A stretch of DNA of 64,000 bases from Casuarina equisetifolia. Its lineage: Eukaryota > Streptophyta > Magnoliopsida > Fagales > Casuarinaceae. The stretch is taken from assembly GCA_028551475.1 (NCBI GenBank), contig CM052356.1:19681884-19745883 (forward strand), given 5' to 3'. Position numbers and translations under genes: made by a program. Every line of letters starts with the position of its first letter. Position 1 is the first letter of the stretch. Of this stretch, positions 12,177 through 24,400 are shown piece after piece. The notes under the pieces were generated by a model. That model was not told the origin of the DNA, ran no database searches, and saw only the letters and a list, made by a program, of their open reading frames with translations.

Positions 12177-12528
12177 TATTAGAAATTGAAGGGTCCAACT
12201 AAAACACAGAACTGTGCAATAGTGGGTTACTAGCGGAAGCTTATAAGGCCAGACTCTCCTGTCGCCTTACCCAATGTGGGACTGGATATTTTAATCCTCC
12301 AACACTCCCCCACAGTCTCACGTTGGGTGCAGTGAGAGGTGGGACCAGTCTAGAGGGACCACACCAAGGTAGGCAGGACACAGGGCCGGCTCCGATACCA
12401 TATTAGAAATTGAAGGGCCCAACTAAAACACAGAACTGTGCAATAGTGGGTTGCTAGCGGAAGCTTATAAGGCCAGTCTTTCCTGTCGCCTTACCCAATG
12501 TGGGACTAGATATTTTAATCCTCCAACA
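12177..12528 (-). mobile_element. TRIM (terminal-repeat retrotransposon in miniature), 352 bp, nested in copia-A RT
   Basis: Two 128-bp terminal repeats (12177-12304 and 12401-12528) differ at five positions by eye and flank a 96-bp core. The core has tccgatacca next to the right repeat, the complement of a Met-tRNA primer site, and a C-run beside the left repeat that is a purine tract on the minus strand. Hence minus orientation. The flanks cagtg (12172-12176) and tagtg (12529-12533) are the target duplication. Removing the insert rejoins the copia RT codons for Arg-Gln-Trp-Asn-Ala-Lys-Phe. No coding capacity. Confidence 0.92.
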
Positions 12529-13638
12529 TAGTGGAATGCTAAGTTCACTACATCTCTCCTTGGCTATGGTTTTTGACAATCTTGACATGACTATTCTCTC
12601 TTCACCAGATCTCAGGGAAGTACCTTTTTTGCTTTATTCATTTATGTTGATGACATCTTGATCACAAGCAATAATCCAAATGTCATTTCTGATCTGAAGG
12701 CATATTTGAATTTTGCTTTCTCTATGAAAGATCTCGGGCAATCTAAGTTCTTTCTTGGGATAAAGATTGTTCGTACCCCACATGACATTTCTTTGAGTTA
12801 GCAAAAATATACTCTGGAGCTCATCTCTGAAGCAAGGCTTACTAGCTCTAAACCCTCAATCATCTCTATTGAGTAAAACAAGAAATTCACTAGTATTGAG
12901 TATGATACCAGTTTTAAAGAAGAAAGTCATGATCCACCAATTGATGATCCTTTAATATATCAAAAATTAGTTGGCTGATTGATCTACCTAACACTCATAA
13001 GACTCGACATCACCTTCCTAATTCAATTACTTAGTCAGTTCATGCACGCTCCGAAGCAATCACATACGGAGGTAGCCTTGAAAGTGATCAAATATCTCAA
13101 AAGTTGTCCAGGGTTAGGCCTTTTATTTCCTTCATCTTTAAAATTAGAACTACGAGCCTTCTGTGATTCATATTACAACACATGTCCCATGACTCGAAGA
13201 TCCACTATTGGTTTCTATATCATGCTTGGGGACTCCTTAATATCATTCGATCGAAGAAACAACCCACTGTCTCTCTCTCCTTTGTTGAAGCCAAATATCA
13301 AGCGATGCAGGTCATAACTTGTGAAATTGTATGGATTATAGGGTTACTCAAAAATTTTGGTTTTTACCTTAGACAACCAGTGTTGTTGTTCTGTGATAGT
13401 AAAGCAGTTGAGAAAATTGCAGCCAACCTGATTTTTCATGAGAGAATGAAACACATAGAAGTTGACTACCACTATGTACAGAAAAAGCTACAACAATGAA
13501 TCATCGCAACACGTCACATCTCTACCAAAGAACAACCTGTAGATCTATTCACTAAGACACTTTGTAACAGGCAGCATTGACATCTTCTCTCTAAGCTCGA
13601 AGTATTTGACTTGTTCAAATCTCTGACTTGAAAGGGAG

Positions 13639-13805
13639 TGTTATGGAATATTAAGTTAAGTTGATATGTAAATATTACCATAATTGTTATTTTCCTTGTA
13701 TAGCTTTGTGGTAGGTCTATATAAAGACCCCTTATATACATTGTAATTATTGCAGTTATTTATTAGAGAGAAATTCCCACAATTCTGGTTTCTCATTTTA
13801 TGATA
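13639..13805 (+). repeat. Copia-A 3' LTR
   Basis: It starts TGTTATGG after the polypurine tract and ends at the right target duplication ccttc. A TATA-like tatataaag lies within it. Confidence 0.88.
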
Positions 13806-14855
13806 CCTTCTTTCATTTAGCATAGGATAAGAACAAAGGGCAAAGAAGAAAAATAAGGGTATAGACGTGAGTCTCTTTCGTGCTTGATTGTCAAATTAAA
13901 CGGTAATTTTTTTTCTTTCTTTTATTTTCATCAAGTTTTGGAATAATCGCTTAAACTCTAAGATGATATCGAAATAAAAAATGAACCTTTCATATGCTGC
14001 CCCCTTGTTAATTTCGACCGCGTGATTATTCGTCTATGTAAAGTTTTTATAATGGACGGCAAACTCTAAGAGCTTGCCACGTGGAACTCTTGTCCTTTAC
14101 CTTAAATCCCCCTGATTGCGTCGTTTAAGAGCTTCAGGTACCTGCCTATACAGTCATATCGGTCGTGATGAAGTCAGAGATAGTTGAATGGCGTCCACTA
14201 CCGAAAACTGGAAGGTGGAAATACATGATAGAGGCCAAAAGACGAGCTTAAAGGGCTAACTTTCCGCATCAACATCAACTTTTTGACTGCTAGTCAAGGC
14301 TATGGTGTTTTTGCAAGTAGCTCCTGGTTTCCATTTTTCTTATCCCCTTTGTCGAGTACATTAAAAATGTATCTTGTCAGCGTCATAGGCTCCGTCTTTG
14401 ACGGGAGAGTCTTTCAACTTTTCCTCTTCCCTGCCCCTCAAGTAAAAAAAGTGGATTTACCTACATCCTCCTGACTGTGTCCTTTAAGAGCTTAAGGGAC
14501 CTCCTAAAGAGAAATTTCGATCGTGATTAAATGAGAGATCGTTAAATGGCGTCCCCTATCCAATATTGGAAGGTGAAAAGGCCAGATGGAGGCCCACAGA
14601 TGAGCTCAAATAGAGCTTCAGGGACCTCCTAAAGAGAAATTTCGATCGTGATTAAATGAGAGATCGTTAAATGGCGTCCCCTATCCAATATTGGAAGGTG
14701 AAAAGGCCAGATGGAGGCCCACAGATGAGCTCAAATATAAGCAAATCCATATATAAGTGCACCCAAAAATGCAGAAAGAAAAACAAAAAGGAAAAGTCCT
14801 TGAGCTCACCAATACCGAATAGTGCAGTTCTATTTCAACTGCCATTCATGTAAAA
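13806..14855. other. Downstream flank of gene 2, no gene
   Basis: The stretch aligns with 18740-19270 and with 2520-2830. It continues the host sequence interrupted by copia-A. No coding sequence recognised. Confidence 0.7.
14487..14736. repeat. 125-bp tandem duplication, near-identical copies
   Basis: Copies at 14487-14611 and 14612-14736 are almost identical (cttaaggg versus cttcaggg at the start). Gene 1 has only one copy of this stretch (about 2590-2713), so the duplication is recent and specific to the gene 2 unit. Confidence 0.9.
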
Positions 14856-17344
14856 TCATGCATATAATTCAGCGGAAAGGCGTGGAGTGAGACGGATTTC
14901 CAGTGGTGTGGCTTTCATGTTGGTAAGTCCGACTTGATCAGTCATGTCTACGGGTTCATCTGACAAAGTTGAAACTTCAAAAGCATGCAAAACGCTGGCA
15001 AGTGTAATATGCATAACTTGCCACGCAAATGAGATGCCCGGGCACATTCTTCTACCGCTGCCAAATGGTATCAGTTCGAAATGTTGGCCCCTGACATCAA
15101 CACCCTTATGGGTTGTAAGGAATCTTTCTGGAAGAAATTCATTTGGCTCAGGCCACACATGCGGGTCTCGTTGGAGCTTTGAGAGATTGACAAGGAGTCG
15201 TGTGCCTACCGGGATGTAGTAGCCAGCCAAGGTGCATTCTTCCATGGACTCGTGCGGGATAGAAAGCGGCCCGGCAGGGTATAAACGCATTGCTTCTTTG
15301 AGGATAGCTTGGAGGTAGACCAGATTCTTGATATCGGATTCCTTAACTTGCCTACCCCTTCCAATCTGGACATCTAATTCTTCTTGTGCTTTCTTTAGAG
15401 CTTCTAGGTTATTAAGAAGTAGAGAGAGAGCCCATGTCAACGTTACTGCTGTTGTGTCTGTGCCCGCTAAGATCAGAGTCTACAAATGCATCAAAGTTAA
15501 AAGCATTAGATCTTTAGGCTAAAAGGTATTGAGGTTCTTTATAAAAACTTATGGACATGCTAATATAAACATCCAAATCCTTCCACTTATATATATACTT
15601 TTGAATCAAAGTAAAGTGATAAATAATCCTAATATGGGAGATATGTTTTTGCATTTTTTTATTTTACTTTTATAACCTAAAAAATCTCTGAAAACATATC
15701 TTTACCTCGGTTATCCAGGCTGTTGTTTCTAAGTTATATTTATTATTTATCACAAAACTTAACAATCCAATTAATTGCCCAAAGGTATTACCACGGATAG
15801 CACAAAACAAACCGATCCGAGTTTCAAAATGTGTTTCTATGTCCATTATCTGTCCAAAGAGTTTTTCTACAAAGTTTTGATGGTAATGCCACAATTTTGT
15901 TGTTTCCACAATATTTAATCTAAATAGAAAGGAGTGCGGGAAACATTAGTCTACCTTCAACTTTAGAAGCACCAAAACGGACAGTTCTATAATAAATAAC
16001 TTACTTAAATCAACACCTTTCTCAAAATGATGTGACTATGAAAGGGAAATCTAATCACTCTTCTCATTAAGTTTACATTTTGGGATATAATTCAGGACCG
16101 TAACAAATGGTAACCAAGTCAAATCATGACTCAATTTGATAAGTTTGTAATTATTATTCTCTAGTGCAAAATAGGTAAGAAGTTCACTCACATTAAAGAC
16201 AATGTGAATTTGGATAGAAAAAAATATAATTAACTTTACTTTTCTATATAAAAAAGGCAAACATAATAATTTAATGCTCTCGTTGAATTTCTTTTGTGAT
16301 GGAAACCAAGCCATGAAATTATGATCTGAGATCACTTTTGCTTATTCACAGCGAGTGGTGAATGAAAATCACTCCAGCTAATGCAATAAACGTTTTCAGA
16401 ATATTAAAAAGGGCTTATTAAAAGCATACCAGGCTCGTACTTTTGATGATTGTGTCTACATCATGATCGGAGATCTCTTCGTCGTCGGTAATAGTAGACA
16501 ACAACACATCCATGAAGTCCTGGTGTTCTTTTGCCTCCTCGGAGGCTTTTCTTTGCTTATGTTCTTCTAACCATCCTTCAGCCACAAGATCCAATTCTTT
16601 TGCAATTTGCTTCATGGCTCTCTCGTGTCCTCCCAAATCCAACCACCTTAGAGACGGAACTCCATCTCCCACCAAAAACTTTCCGCTCAACTCAAAGAAA
16701 TCTCTCAGCAGCTTTAGGCACCGATCGTCTTCATTCTCATTCTTGGTTGCAGTACCACCAAATCGCTTCCCTACAACTGTCCTCAATAACACATTTAAGG
16801 TTACGTTGGCAAACCATTTCCCCATCTCTACCAACATGGTATTGTCTTTGGTCAACAGCTCATATACCTCTCTAATAGATGTTTTCACCTCAGATTCTCG
16901 GATATGTTTGAGCATCTCAATTCGGTGGTAGGAAAGGACCTCAAGGGTGGCTATTTTTCGCACTTGGCGCCAGTAAGGACCGTAGGGGCTAAACCCAATC
17001 ATGGCATAATTGTAGCCCAGAACTTCTAGAGCTATAGTTTTTGGGCGGTTGGCAAAGGCTTTATCATGAGTGGTGAAGCACTCTTTTGCTATCTCCCAAC
17101 TGCTTACTATCAGAGTTCGATGTACGCCCATCCAGATAGTGAAGATTGATCCATACTTATCGGCCATGTTACCTAGCGATAGATGGGGTGGGTTTGCCCC
17201 TCCTAATCGGTGGAGATGGCCAATCACCGGCCACGCACCAGCAGCCTCGGGTGGAAGAGATCTTTTCGGAGCAGATTTTTGAGCTCTTCTTAGTATCCAT
17301 GATAGAAGAAAGAGAAAAAGAAAAAGGGCGAAGATAGCGGCCAT
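14856..17344 (-). CDS. Gene 2: cytochrome P450, CYP82 family (CYP82D-like), intact coding, two exons
   Basis: Exon 1 is 17344-16430 (305 codons) and exon 2 is 15479-14856 (207 codons plus stop). The intron is 950 bp, phase 0, with donor gtatgc and acceptor ending tttgtag. The 512-aa protein is a close paralogue of gene 1, with membrane anchor, Leu-Pro-Pro-Glu hinge, C-helix WRQVR, canonical I-helix AGTDTT, ExxR as EAMR, PERF and heme loop [10 protein letters not shown]. It is expected to be an ER monooxygenase of unknown substrate. Exon 2 differs from gene 1 at only about ten residues, including Leu for His before PERF. The gene 1 TATA position reads gtttggag here, so promoter strength may be reduced. 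An in-frame ATG farther upstream (17473) lies 5' of the expected transcription start and was not used. Confidence 0.9.
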
Positions 17345-19310
17345 GAAAGTTGCAGAGAAAGGGTGAGGAAAGAACATGCTCTGGCTAAGGCTTTGGGAAC
17401 AGAGACACAAGCCTCTTGTTATCCCCTGTTTGGAGTTGAGGTCATACAACGTGTCACTTCGTTTTCTCCACATAGATCCGCCTGTCCTATCTGAATCAGT
17501 ATCTTATCATCTAAATATTAAAGATGCGATTAAAAAAAGACTGCAATAGGACAGTTTTAACCCAACTACTTCAACTGGTAAGAGTTCGAACCGGGTGCAT
17601 ATTGTAATAAAAAATTATAAAAAAATAGAACAGTTTTACGCGCACATATCGGTGATCAGCATAAACTTAGTCAGAAAGGGAAACAGAGGTGGTTGTCTAA
17701 ATGACAAAAGTTAGTGGACATTTTGAGCTTCGTGAAAACCAAATCATCCTCAATTATCTCTCCTTTTATTGATTAATCTGTAGATTCCACTAACTTTTAA
17801 AAAAATTTATGGATTATAAACTGTATTTTTTTTTTTGCAAAATATGTAAACTAAACATTATTACTATTTTCATTTATTTAATTTTTTGACATGTCTAAAG
17901 GTATGAGAGGGACAAAGGAAAGAAACATTGTAAAGCATATTAAAAGTAACTTGTTATGTTTTTCCCTTTGATTAAAAAAATTGCTGGAAAGGGAATATAT
18001 TAATTTGCCATGTTTTTTGTATGACAAACAAGAGATTTATATAAAGTATGTTAAAATATATATTATATTATAGACTAGCTAGAACAGTATTTTAAAAAGT
18101 TCTTTTACTAAACCAATATTTACTGAAGATTATGAGTTTTGCTAACACATTGTACAGATAATTAATAAAAGCATTGAAGAAAAGATTAAGCTACCGTTTG
18201 ATGTTTTAACACGTCTAATCGTGAAAGACTTATATAGTGCAATCAATTGTGTATGGATGATCCTAAATTTTTAGTTTCTTCATCTATAAGTTTATGTTTG
18301 GTATTTATCATTGTGAGATAGTACTATTAGTTTTGCATTCTAATCAGCGATATTTTCTCGGTCTTTGTGAGAAGTCAAACGAAGAGTGGGTCTAAATATG
18401 GCTGTCAAAGAAAACCTTTGAACAAATCTGAGTGAGAGATAAGAAATTGGGGCACGTTGCAAAATACATGAACCAAAAAAGAAATTAGAAAAACAAAAAT
18501 ATAACAGAGATGATCACAGAACTATTTGAGAAGAAATGAAGGAATTTTCATCTAGGATGTTCTAAGTTAACTTACAAAATGCCCGAAAAGACAAATGAAA
18601 GGATTTGCCAGGAGAGACGTTGCTTCCACCATTCATTTGCACGCTGCTTTTGGATTCCGTCAAGTCAACCAAGCTCGCCTTTGGCCTTGTTCTTATTTTC
18701 TGTGTGGCTTCACGCCCATCCCAAATCTTTCGTCATATTCTTGCCTTCTTTCATGTAGCGTAGGATAAGAACAAAGGGCAAAGAAGAAAAATAGGGGTAT
18801 AGACGTGAGTCTCTTTCTTGCTTGATTGTCAAATTGAACGGTAATTTTTTTTTTCTTTTTTTCATTTTCATCAAGTTTTGGGATAACTGCTTAAACTCTA
18901 AGATGATATCGAAATCAAAGATAAGCTTTGATATGTTGCCCCCTTGTTAATTTCGACCGTGTGATTATTCGTCTATATAAAGTGTTTATAATGGACGCCA
19001 AATTCTAAGAGCTTGCCACGTGGAACTCTCATCCTTTACCTCAATCCCCCTGATTCCGTCGTTTAAGAGCTTCGGGACCTGCCTATACAGTCATATCGGT
19101 CGTATGGCGTCCACTATCGAAAACTGGAAGGTGGAAAGACATGATGGAAGCCAAAAGACGAGCTTAAAGGGCTAACTTTCCGCATCAACATCAACTTTTT
19201 GACTGCTAGTCATGGCTCTGGGGTTTTTGCAAGTAGCTCCTGGTTTCCATTTTTCTTATCCCCTTGTAGATTACATTAAATGTGTATCTCTTTAAATACC
19301 CATCTTATAT
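17345..19310. other. Upstream flank of gene 2 and downstream flank of pseudogene 3, no gene
   Basis: From 17345 to about 18470 this is the duplicated upstream region, including the empty site of the 6632-7511 solo LTR near 18418. From about 18530 to 19270 it is the unit marker and downstream flank, matching 13800-14400. No coding sequence is seen. Confidence 0.7.
17428..17435 (-). promoter_or_regulatory. Degenerate TATA position of gene 2
   Basis: The plus strand reads gtttggag where gene 1 and pseudogene 3 have gtttatag. The surrounding bases are otherwise alignable (cctgtttggagttgagg against cctgtttatagtcaagg). No replacement TATA is obvious within 100 bp of the ATG. Confidence 0.6.
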
Positions 19311-19446
19311 GAATTTTTTTTTTGGTAAAAATATAATTTTGTATTAATAAAAAATAATATACAAAAGTATATAGACATATCTTAATATTATAAACATTTT
19401 TAAAATTATAAAAAATAGAGATTAAAAGCTTCCAAATTTCACTCAA
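19311..19446 (-). mobile_element. Short retroposed fragment (likely LINE 3' end), 136 bp
   Basis: A T-run follows the left flank, the complement of a poly(A) tail. The 10-bp direct repeat catcttatat flanks it at 19301-19310 and 19447-19456. The content is AT-rich and noncoding. A severely 5'-truncated LINE or a SINE is most likely. Confidence 0.65.
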
Positions 19447-20881
19447 CATCTTATATAAAAATTTCAGTTTGCATAATAAGCATCAACATGATCATATATT
19501 TATTTAAGCAAACCCACATATAAGTACACACCGAACTGCATGAGAAAAACAAAAACAAAAAGTTCTTAAGCTCAGTTATAGTGAATAGTACAGTTCGTAT
19601 TTCAACTCTCATTCCTGTTAACCAGATTCTTGGTATCTGATTCTTTAAGTTGCCTTCCCCTTCCAATCTGGACATCTAATTCTTTTTGTGCTCTCTTTAG
19701 ATCCCCCGGGTTATTAAGAAGCAGAGAGAGAGAGCCCATGTCATTGTTACTGTTGTTGTATCTGTGCCCGCTAAGATCAGAGCCTACAAAAGCATCAAAG
19801 TTAGAAGCATTAGATCTTCAGGTTAAAAGGTTCTGAGGTTTTTCATGAAAACTCATATCCATATTATTAATATCTGGATTAGATATCTTTATTAATTGTG
19901 AGAATAAATTACTCTTTTATGGTTTTAAAAGAAAAACTAAACCTTTTGTAATTGGTATTAGGTTTAGGTGGAGTATTCTATTACCGTTGGACTGTTCTTC
20001 TTGTTTTCCTATGCTCAAGCTGTGGAATGTACTAAAAATAATAAGTATTTTATATTGTTAATAAATTGACATAATATTATCGTTATATATGAGACTATAC
20101 CTTTTAATAATTATTTTTTTTAAAAAGAAAAGAATTTATTTAATAGAGTTCACTTTGTGAGCCAAGAATTGAAAAGTACTAGTAATATAAAGGGTCTATA
20201 CACTAGTTCGGCTTTGGTTGAGAGAAGTTTAGCCACTATGCTTCACTTCTAATACAAGAAACAACACCCGAAGACTTTTGAGTTTGAAACATTTGGTTTT
20301 AATTAAGTACAGTGAACTAGTAGGCACAAAAAAAGCATTAGTAATATTGTATGTGACTTTATTACTTCCATATTTTTGCCTCTTAGTTCTTTTACGTGAA
20401 CTTTGTCGCTCGTGCTTATTGCTAGTGATTGGTGAATGATAATCACTTTGGCTAATGAAATAAACATTCTCAGTATATTAGAGAGGATTTATGAAAGGCT
20501 TACTAGACTTGTAGCTTTAATGATTGTATCTACATCATGACTGAAAATCTCTTTGTCTTCAGTAAGAGTAGACAACATCACATCCATAAAGTCTTGCTGT
20601 TCTTTTGCCTCCTCGAAAGCTTTTCTTTGCTTATGTTCTTCTAGCCATCCTTCAGCCACAAGATCCAATTCTTTTGCAGTTTGCTTCATGGCCCTCTCGT
20701 GTCCTCCTAAATCCAGCCACCTTAGAGACGAAACTCCATCCCCCACTAAAAACTTTCCACTCAACTCAAAGAAATCTCTTAGCTCCTTTAGGCACCAATC
20801 GTCTCCATTCTCATTCTTGGTTACAGTACCACCAAATTGCTTCCCTACAACTGTCCTTAATACCACGTTTGAGGTTGTGTA

Positions 20882-21354
20882 TGTAGGATCGATTTCTAAC
20901 TCAATGCGCAGCGAAACAAGACAAAACTTGATTTTAACATAAACTAGATAAGACAAGGAAGAGATCTGGGCAAGAAACACGAAATTTTATCAAGTAGGAA
21001 AAAGTTACAAGTTTTCAAAGTTGACACAAAAACTGTTTTGTTTTCAGTTTCTGCAGAAACTAAATTCTCTCTAGGGACTTCACTCATTCTCTCTTATGTT
21101 TTCTAACATGAACCTTTAATTTATAAACAAGCATTAAATACTAGAGACATAATACTTTATCTTCAAGAGATTTTCAAGCTATTCTACAACTGTTTTCATG
21201 TAGATATAATGATTACAAGACAATACACCATTTGCTGTCAAATTCTGCAGGTTCAAACTTTGCTGTTGCTTTCTGCTGCTATTGCATCCATTTTTGACTT
21301 CAAACTCTTATCTTCTTATCTTCTTAACTATTTGATAAGGATGGGCTGCCAACA
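20882..21354 (-). repeat. Copia-B 3' LTR
   Basis: It is the partner of 25607-26092. The outer end lies at the exon 1 break. The inner end adjoins the polypurine tract. Confidence 0.88.
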
Positions 21355-21491
21355 TACTCCTCTTCCATCCTTATCAAACCTAGCAAGTTTCTAAACTTCT
21401 TAAAATTTTCAACCTTAAAAGGCTTTTTAAATACATCTGCTAGTTGCTCACCACTTTTGCAGAAAACTAATTTGATTGTTCTTTTCTCCAT

Positions 21492-24400
21492 CTATTCTCG
21501 AATAAAATGATACCTTAATTCAATATGCTTACTCTTTCCATGACTGATGAGATTCTTGGCTAAAGTAAGAGCTAATTTACTATCAACATACACCACAGTT
21601 ACTTCATTTTGTTTGAAATTTAGCTCCTCTAACAAGTTTCTTAACCACATAGTTTGATAGGAAGACTTAGATGCAGCAACATATTTAGCTTCACAAGTAG
21701 ATAACGTCATAATTTGTTGCTTCTTTGAACTCCATGAAAAGACACTTGAACCACATCAAATCCATATCCAAAAGTGCTTTTCCTTCCATCTAAATCTCCT
21801 GCAAAGTCAGAGTCAGAGAAACCCTCTAACTTCACCTCTTTTCCTTTTAAGTATAGTAATCCATAATCTAATATCCCTTTCACATATCTCATGATTCTTT
21901 TCACTGCCTTCATGTGCATTTCACTTGGTTCTTCCATAAACCTACTAACCAAACCAACACCAAACATTATATTGGGTCGAGTGTAGGTTAGATACCTTAA
22001 ACATCCCACCACACTCTTGAAACAATGAGCTTTAACAAGTTTGCTTTTAGAATTTTTTTTCCAACCTATGATTCATTTCAACGGGTGTGGCAATTGGTTT
22101 TAAGTTCTCAATTCTAAACCTCTTAAGAACATCTTTTGCATACTTCTTTTGGGATATAAAAATCCTCTTATCCTTTTGAAGCACTTCCAATCTTAGAAAA
22201 TAAGCAATCTCTCCCAAATTTTTCATTTCAAACTTTTTGTGCATAGCAGCTTAAAATTCATCAAAACAAGCTTGGATTATTACTTGTAAAGATCATATCA
22301 TTTATATATAGACACACCACAACCATGTTTTCATTCTTATTAATCTTTGTATAGAGAGAGTATTTACAAGGACTCTTCTTAAAACCATTACTTTGCAAGT
22401 AGCTATCAATTCTTGCATTCCAACATCTTAGTGCTTGTTTCAAATCATATAAAGCTTTCTTTAACTTATAAATCTTATTTTCTTCTTCCTTTCTTACATA
22501 ATCACGTGGTTGCTAAACATAAACTTCTTCTTCTAAGTATCCATTTAAAAAAGCTGATTTAATATCCATTTGATGCACTTTCCATCCTTTAGCAGTAGTT
22601 ATAGCCATACTGAGTTTTATTGTATCAATCCTAGCCATTGGTGCACACACTTTTTCATAGTTAATTCCATATTTTTGCTTGTAACCCTTGGCCACCAACC
22701 TAGCTTTATACTTCTTAACTTCTCCAGCTTGATTGGTTTTGGTTTTATACACCCATTTTAGTCCAATAGCACTATGACCTTTAGACAATTCAACAAGTTT
22801 CTAAGTGTCATTCTTCTCTATTGCTACTAGCTTTTCTTCCATAGCTTTTATCTAATGCTTCTCCTCTATAGCCTCTTCAAAGCTTCTAAGATCACATGCA
22901 GTCATCAAACAAAACATGGAATACTCACTCAACTCAATTGGAACTGAATTTCCATAGATATCATCTATACTTCTCAATCTTGTAAGTGGTGCTGACAAAT
23001 TTGTTGGACTGCCTTTAGTACCACTTGTTTCACATTCTAAACTATCTGATCTTGACTCATTTTTTACTCTAACATCCTTAACACCTTTTCCTTTATCTTC
23101 ATTGATAAAATCTTCATAAAACATACCCTTTTGACCTTTCTTTTCTTCACTCCAATTTCAACTTGTATGCTCATCAAATTCTACATCTCTATAAACTATA
23201 AGTTTTTTCTCTATTGGATTATACAACATATAGCCCTTGTTCTCTCATCATACCCCACGAAAATATACTTAACTCCTTTATCATCTAGCTTTTTTCTCTC
23301 TTGTTCATGTACTCTTCCATAAGCCACAAAACCAAAGACTTTTAAGTGACTAACCACTAATTTCTGTCCAGTCCATGCCTCATTTGGGGTTATGTTCTTC
23401 ACACTTTTAGTAGGGCCTTGGTTTAGGAGATAAATAGTACATCTTACTGCTTCTCCCCAATATCTTTTAAGCAAATTCATCTCTCTAAGTATACTTCTTA
23501 CAAAATCTAAAATAGTTTTATTTTTCCTTTTAGCAATTTTATTTTGTTGAAGAGTGTAGGCTACTGTAAGTTGGTGTCTAAATACTTCCTTTTGGCAATA
23601 ATTCTCAAGTTCTCTTAAGGTATACTCTCATCTTTTATTTGATCTAAGAACCTTAATCATCTCTCCACTTTCTTTCTCTACTAAAGCTTTAAATTCCTTG
23701 AACTTCTCAAATGTAATAAATTTTTCTCTAAGGAGGTACACCTATGATTTTTTATTAAAATCATCAATAAATGTCACATAATATTGATTTTCTCCTAATA
23801 ATTCAATGTCAAAAGGTCTTGCCAAATTAGTATGGACAAGTTGAAGGGGTTTTTGGGCCCTTTAAGACTTTCCAACTTCAAACTTTTTCCTAGTCATCTT
23901 TCACTTCACACAACCCCTTTGGCTTGTCTATCTTTGGTAGTCCTCTCACCATATCTTTTATGGACAAGACACTCAAACCTTCAAATCCTAAATGGCTATA
24001 TTTTAAATGCCACAACCAACAATCATCTTTCACAACAGATTTTAGACACCTTATAAACTTAATATGTAGATTTAGAACAAACAATTTATTTTTCCGCATC
24101 CTTGATTTGGCTATTAGCTCTTTGGACTGATTCCTCACAAACATGATACCATCTTTCATACTAATCATAAACCCCTTTTCTAGTAGTTGTCTCAAATTTT
24201 TACTTTTAAGAGTTGGAACATAGTAGACATCTTTAACAAAACTTTGCTTACATTCTTGGGTTATGATAGCTATATCACCCAGGCCTTCAATCTTAATTTT
24301 GGTTGAATCTTTAAAAGTAACCTCACCTGCAAACCTAAAATTTAGCTTACAAAACAACTCCTTTTTACCACACATATGGTTGCTTGCATCAGTATCTAAG

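Larger units (their letters stand above)
8558..13499 (+). pseudogene. Copia-A gag-pol remnants
   Basis: A gag start is possible at the ATG at 8558. A UBN2-like gag continues through about 8780-9230 with in-frame stops. The protease site reads Asn-Ser-Arg-Val-Ser-Asp-His near 9905, where an active enzyme has Asp-Ser/Thr-Gly-Ala-Ser. The gag-pre-integrase and integrase N-part run 10263-10706 (Cys-Asp-Ile-Cys, then Val-Trp-Gly-Pro). The integrase C-part and Pro-rich linker run 11005-11775. RT runs from about 11800, interrupted by the TRIM at 12177, and keeps Tyr-Val-Asp-Asp near 12645. RNase H is at 12979-13499. It cannot encode a working polyprotein. Confidence 0.85.
7854..13805 (+). mobile_element. 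Copia-A: Ty1/copia LTR retrotransposon, degenerate, with nested TRIM
   Basis: Identical-length 167-bp LTRs (7854-8020 and 13639-13805) enclose the element, with flanking ccctc/ccttc at 7849-7853 and 13806-13810. The primer site tggtatccaaagcc at 8021 matches the initiator-Met-tRNA type, and a purine tract gaaagggag precedes the 3' LTR. The domain order gag, protease, integrase, RT, RNase H is that of Ty1/copia. Stops and frameshifts are scattered throughout. The LTRs differ at about 16 of 167 positions by eye, so the insertion is older than copia-D. Confidence 0.92.

Noticed and set aside
17344-17473. In-frame ATG at 17473 as start of gene 2
   Set aside because: It is upstream of the position expected for transcription start by comparison with gene 1, and the extension resembles promoter and leader sequence of the paralogues.
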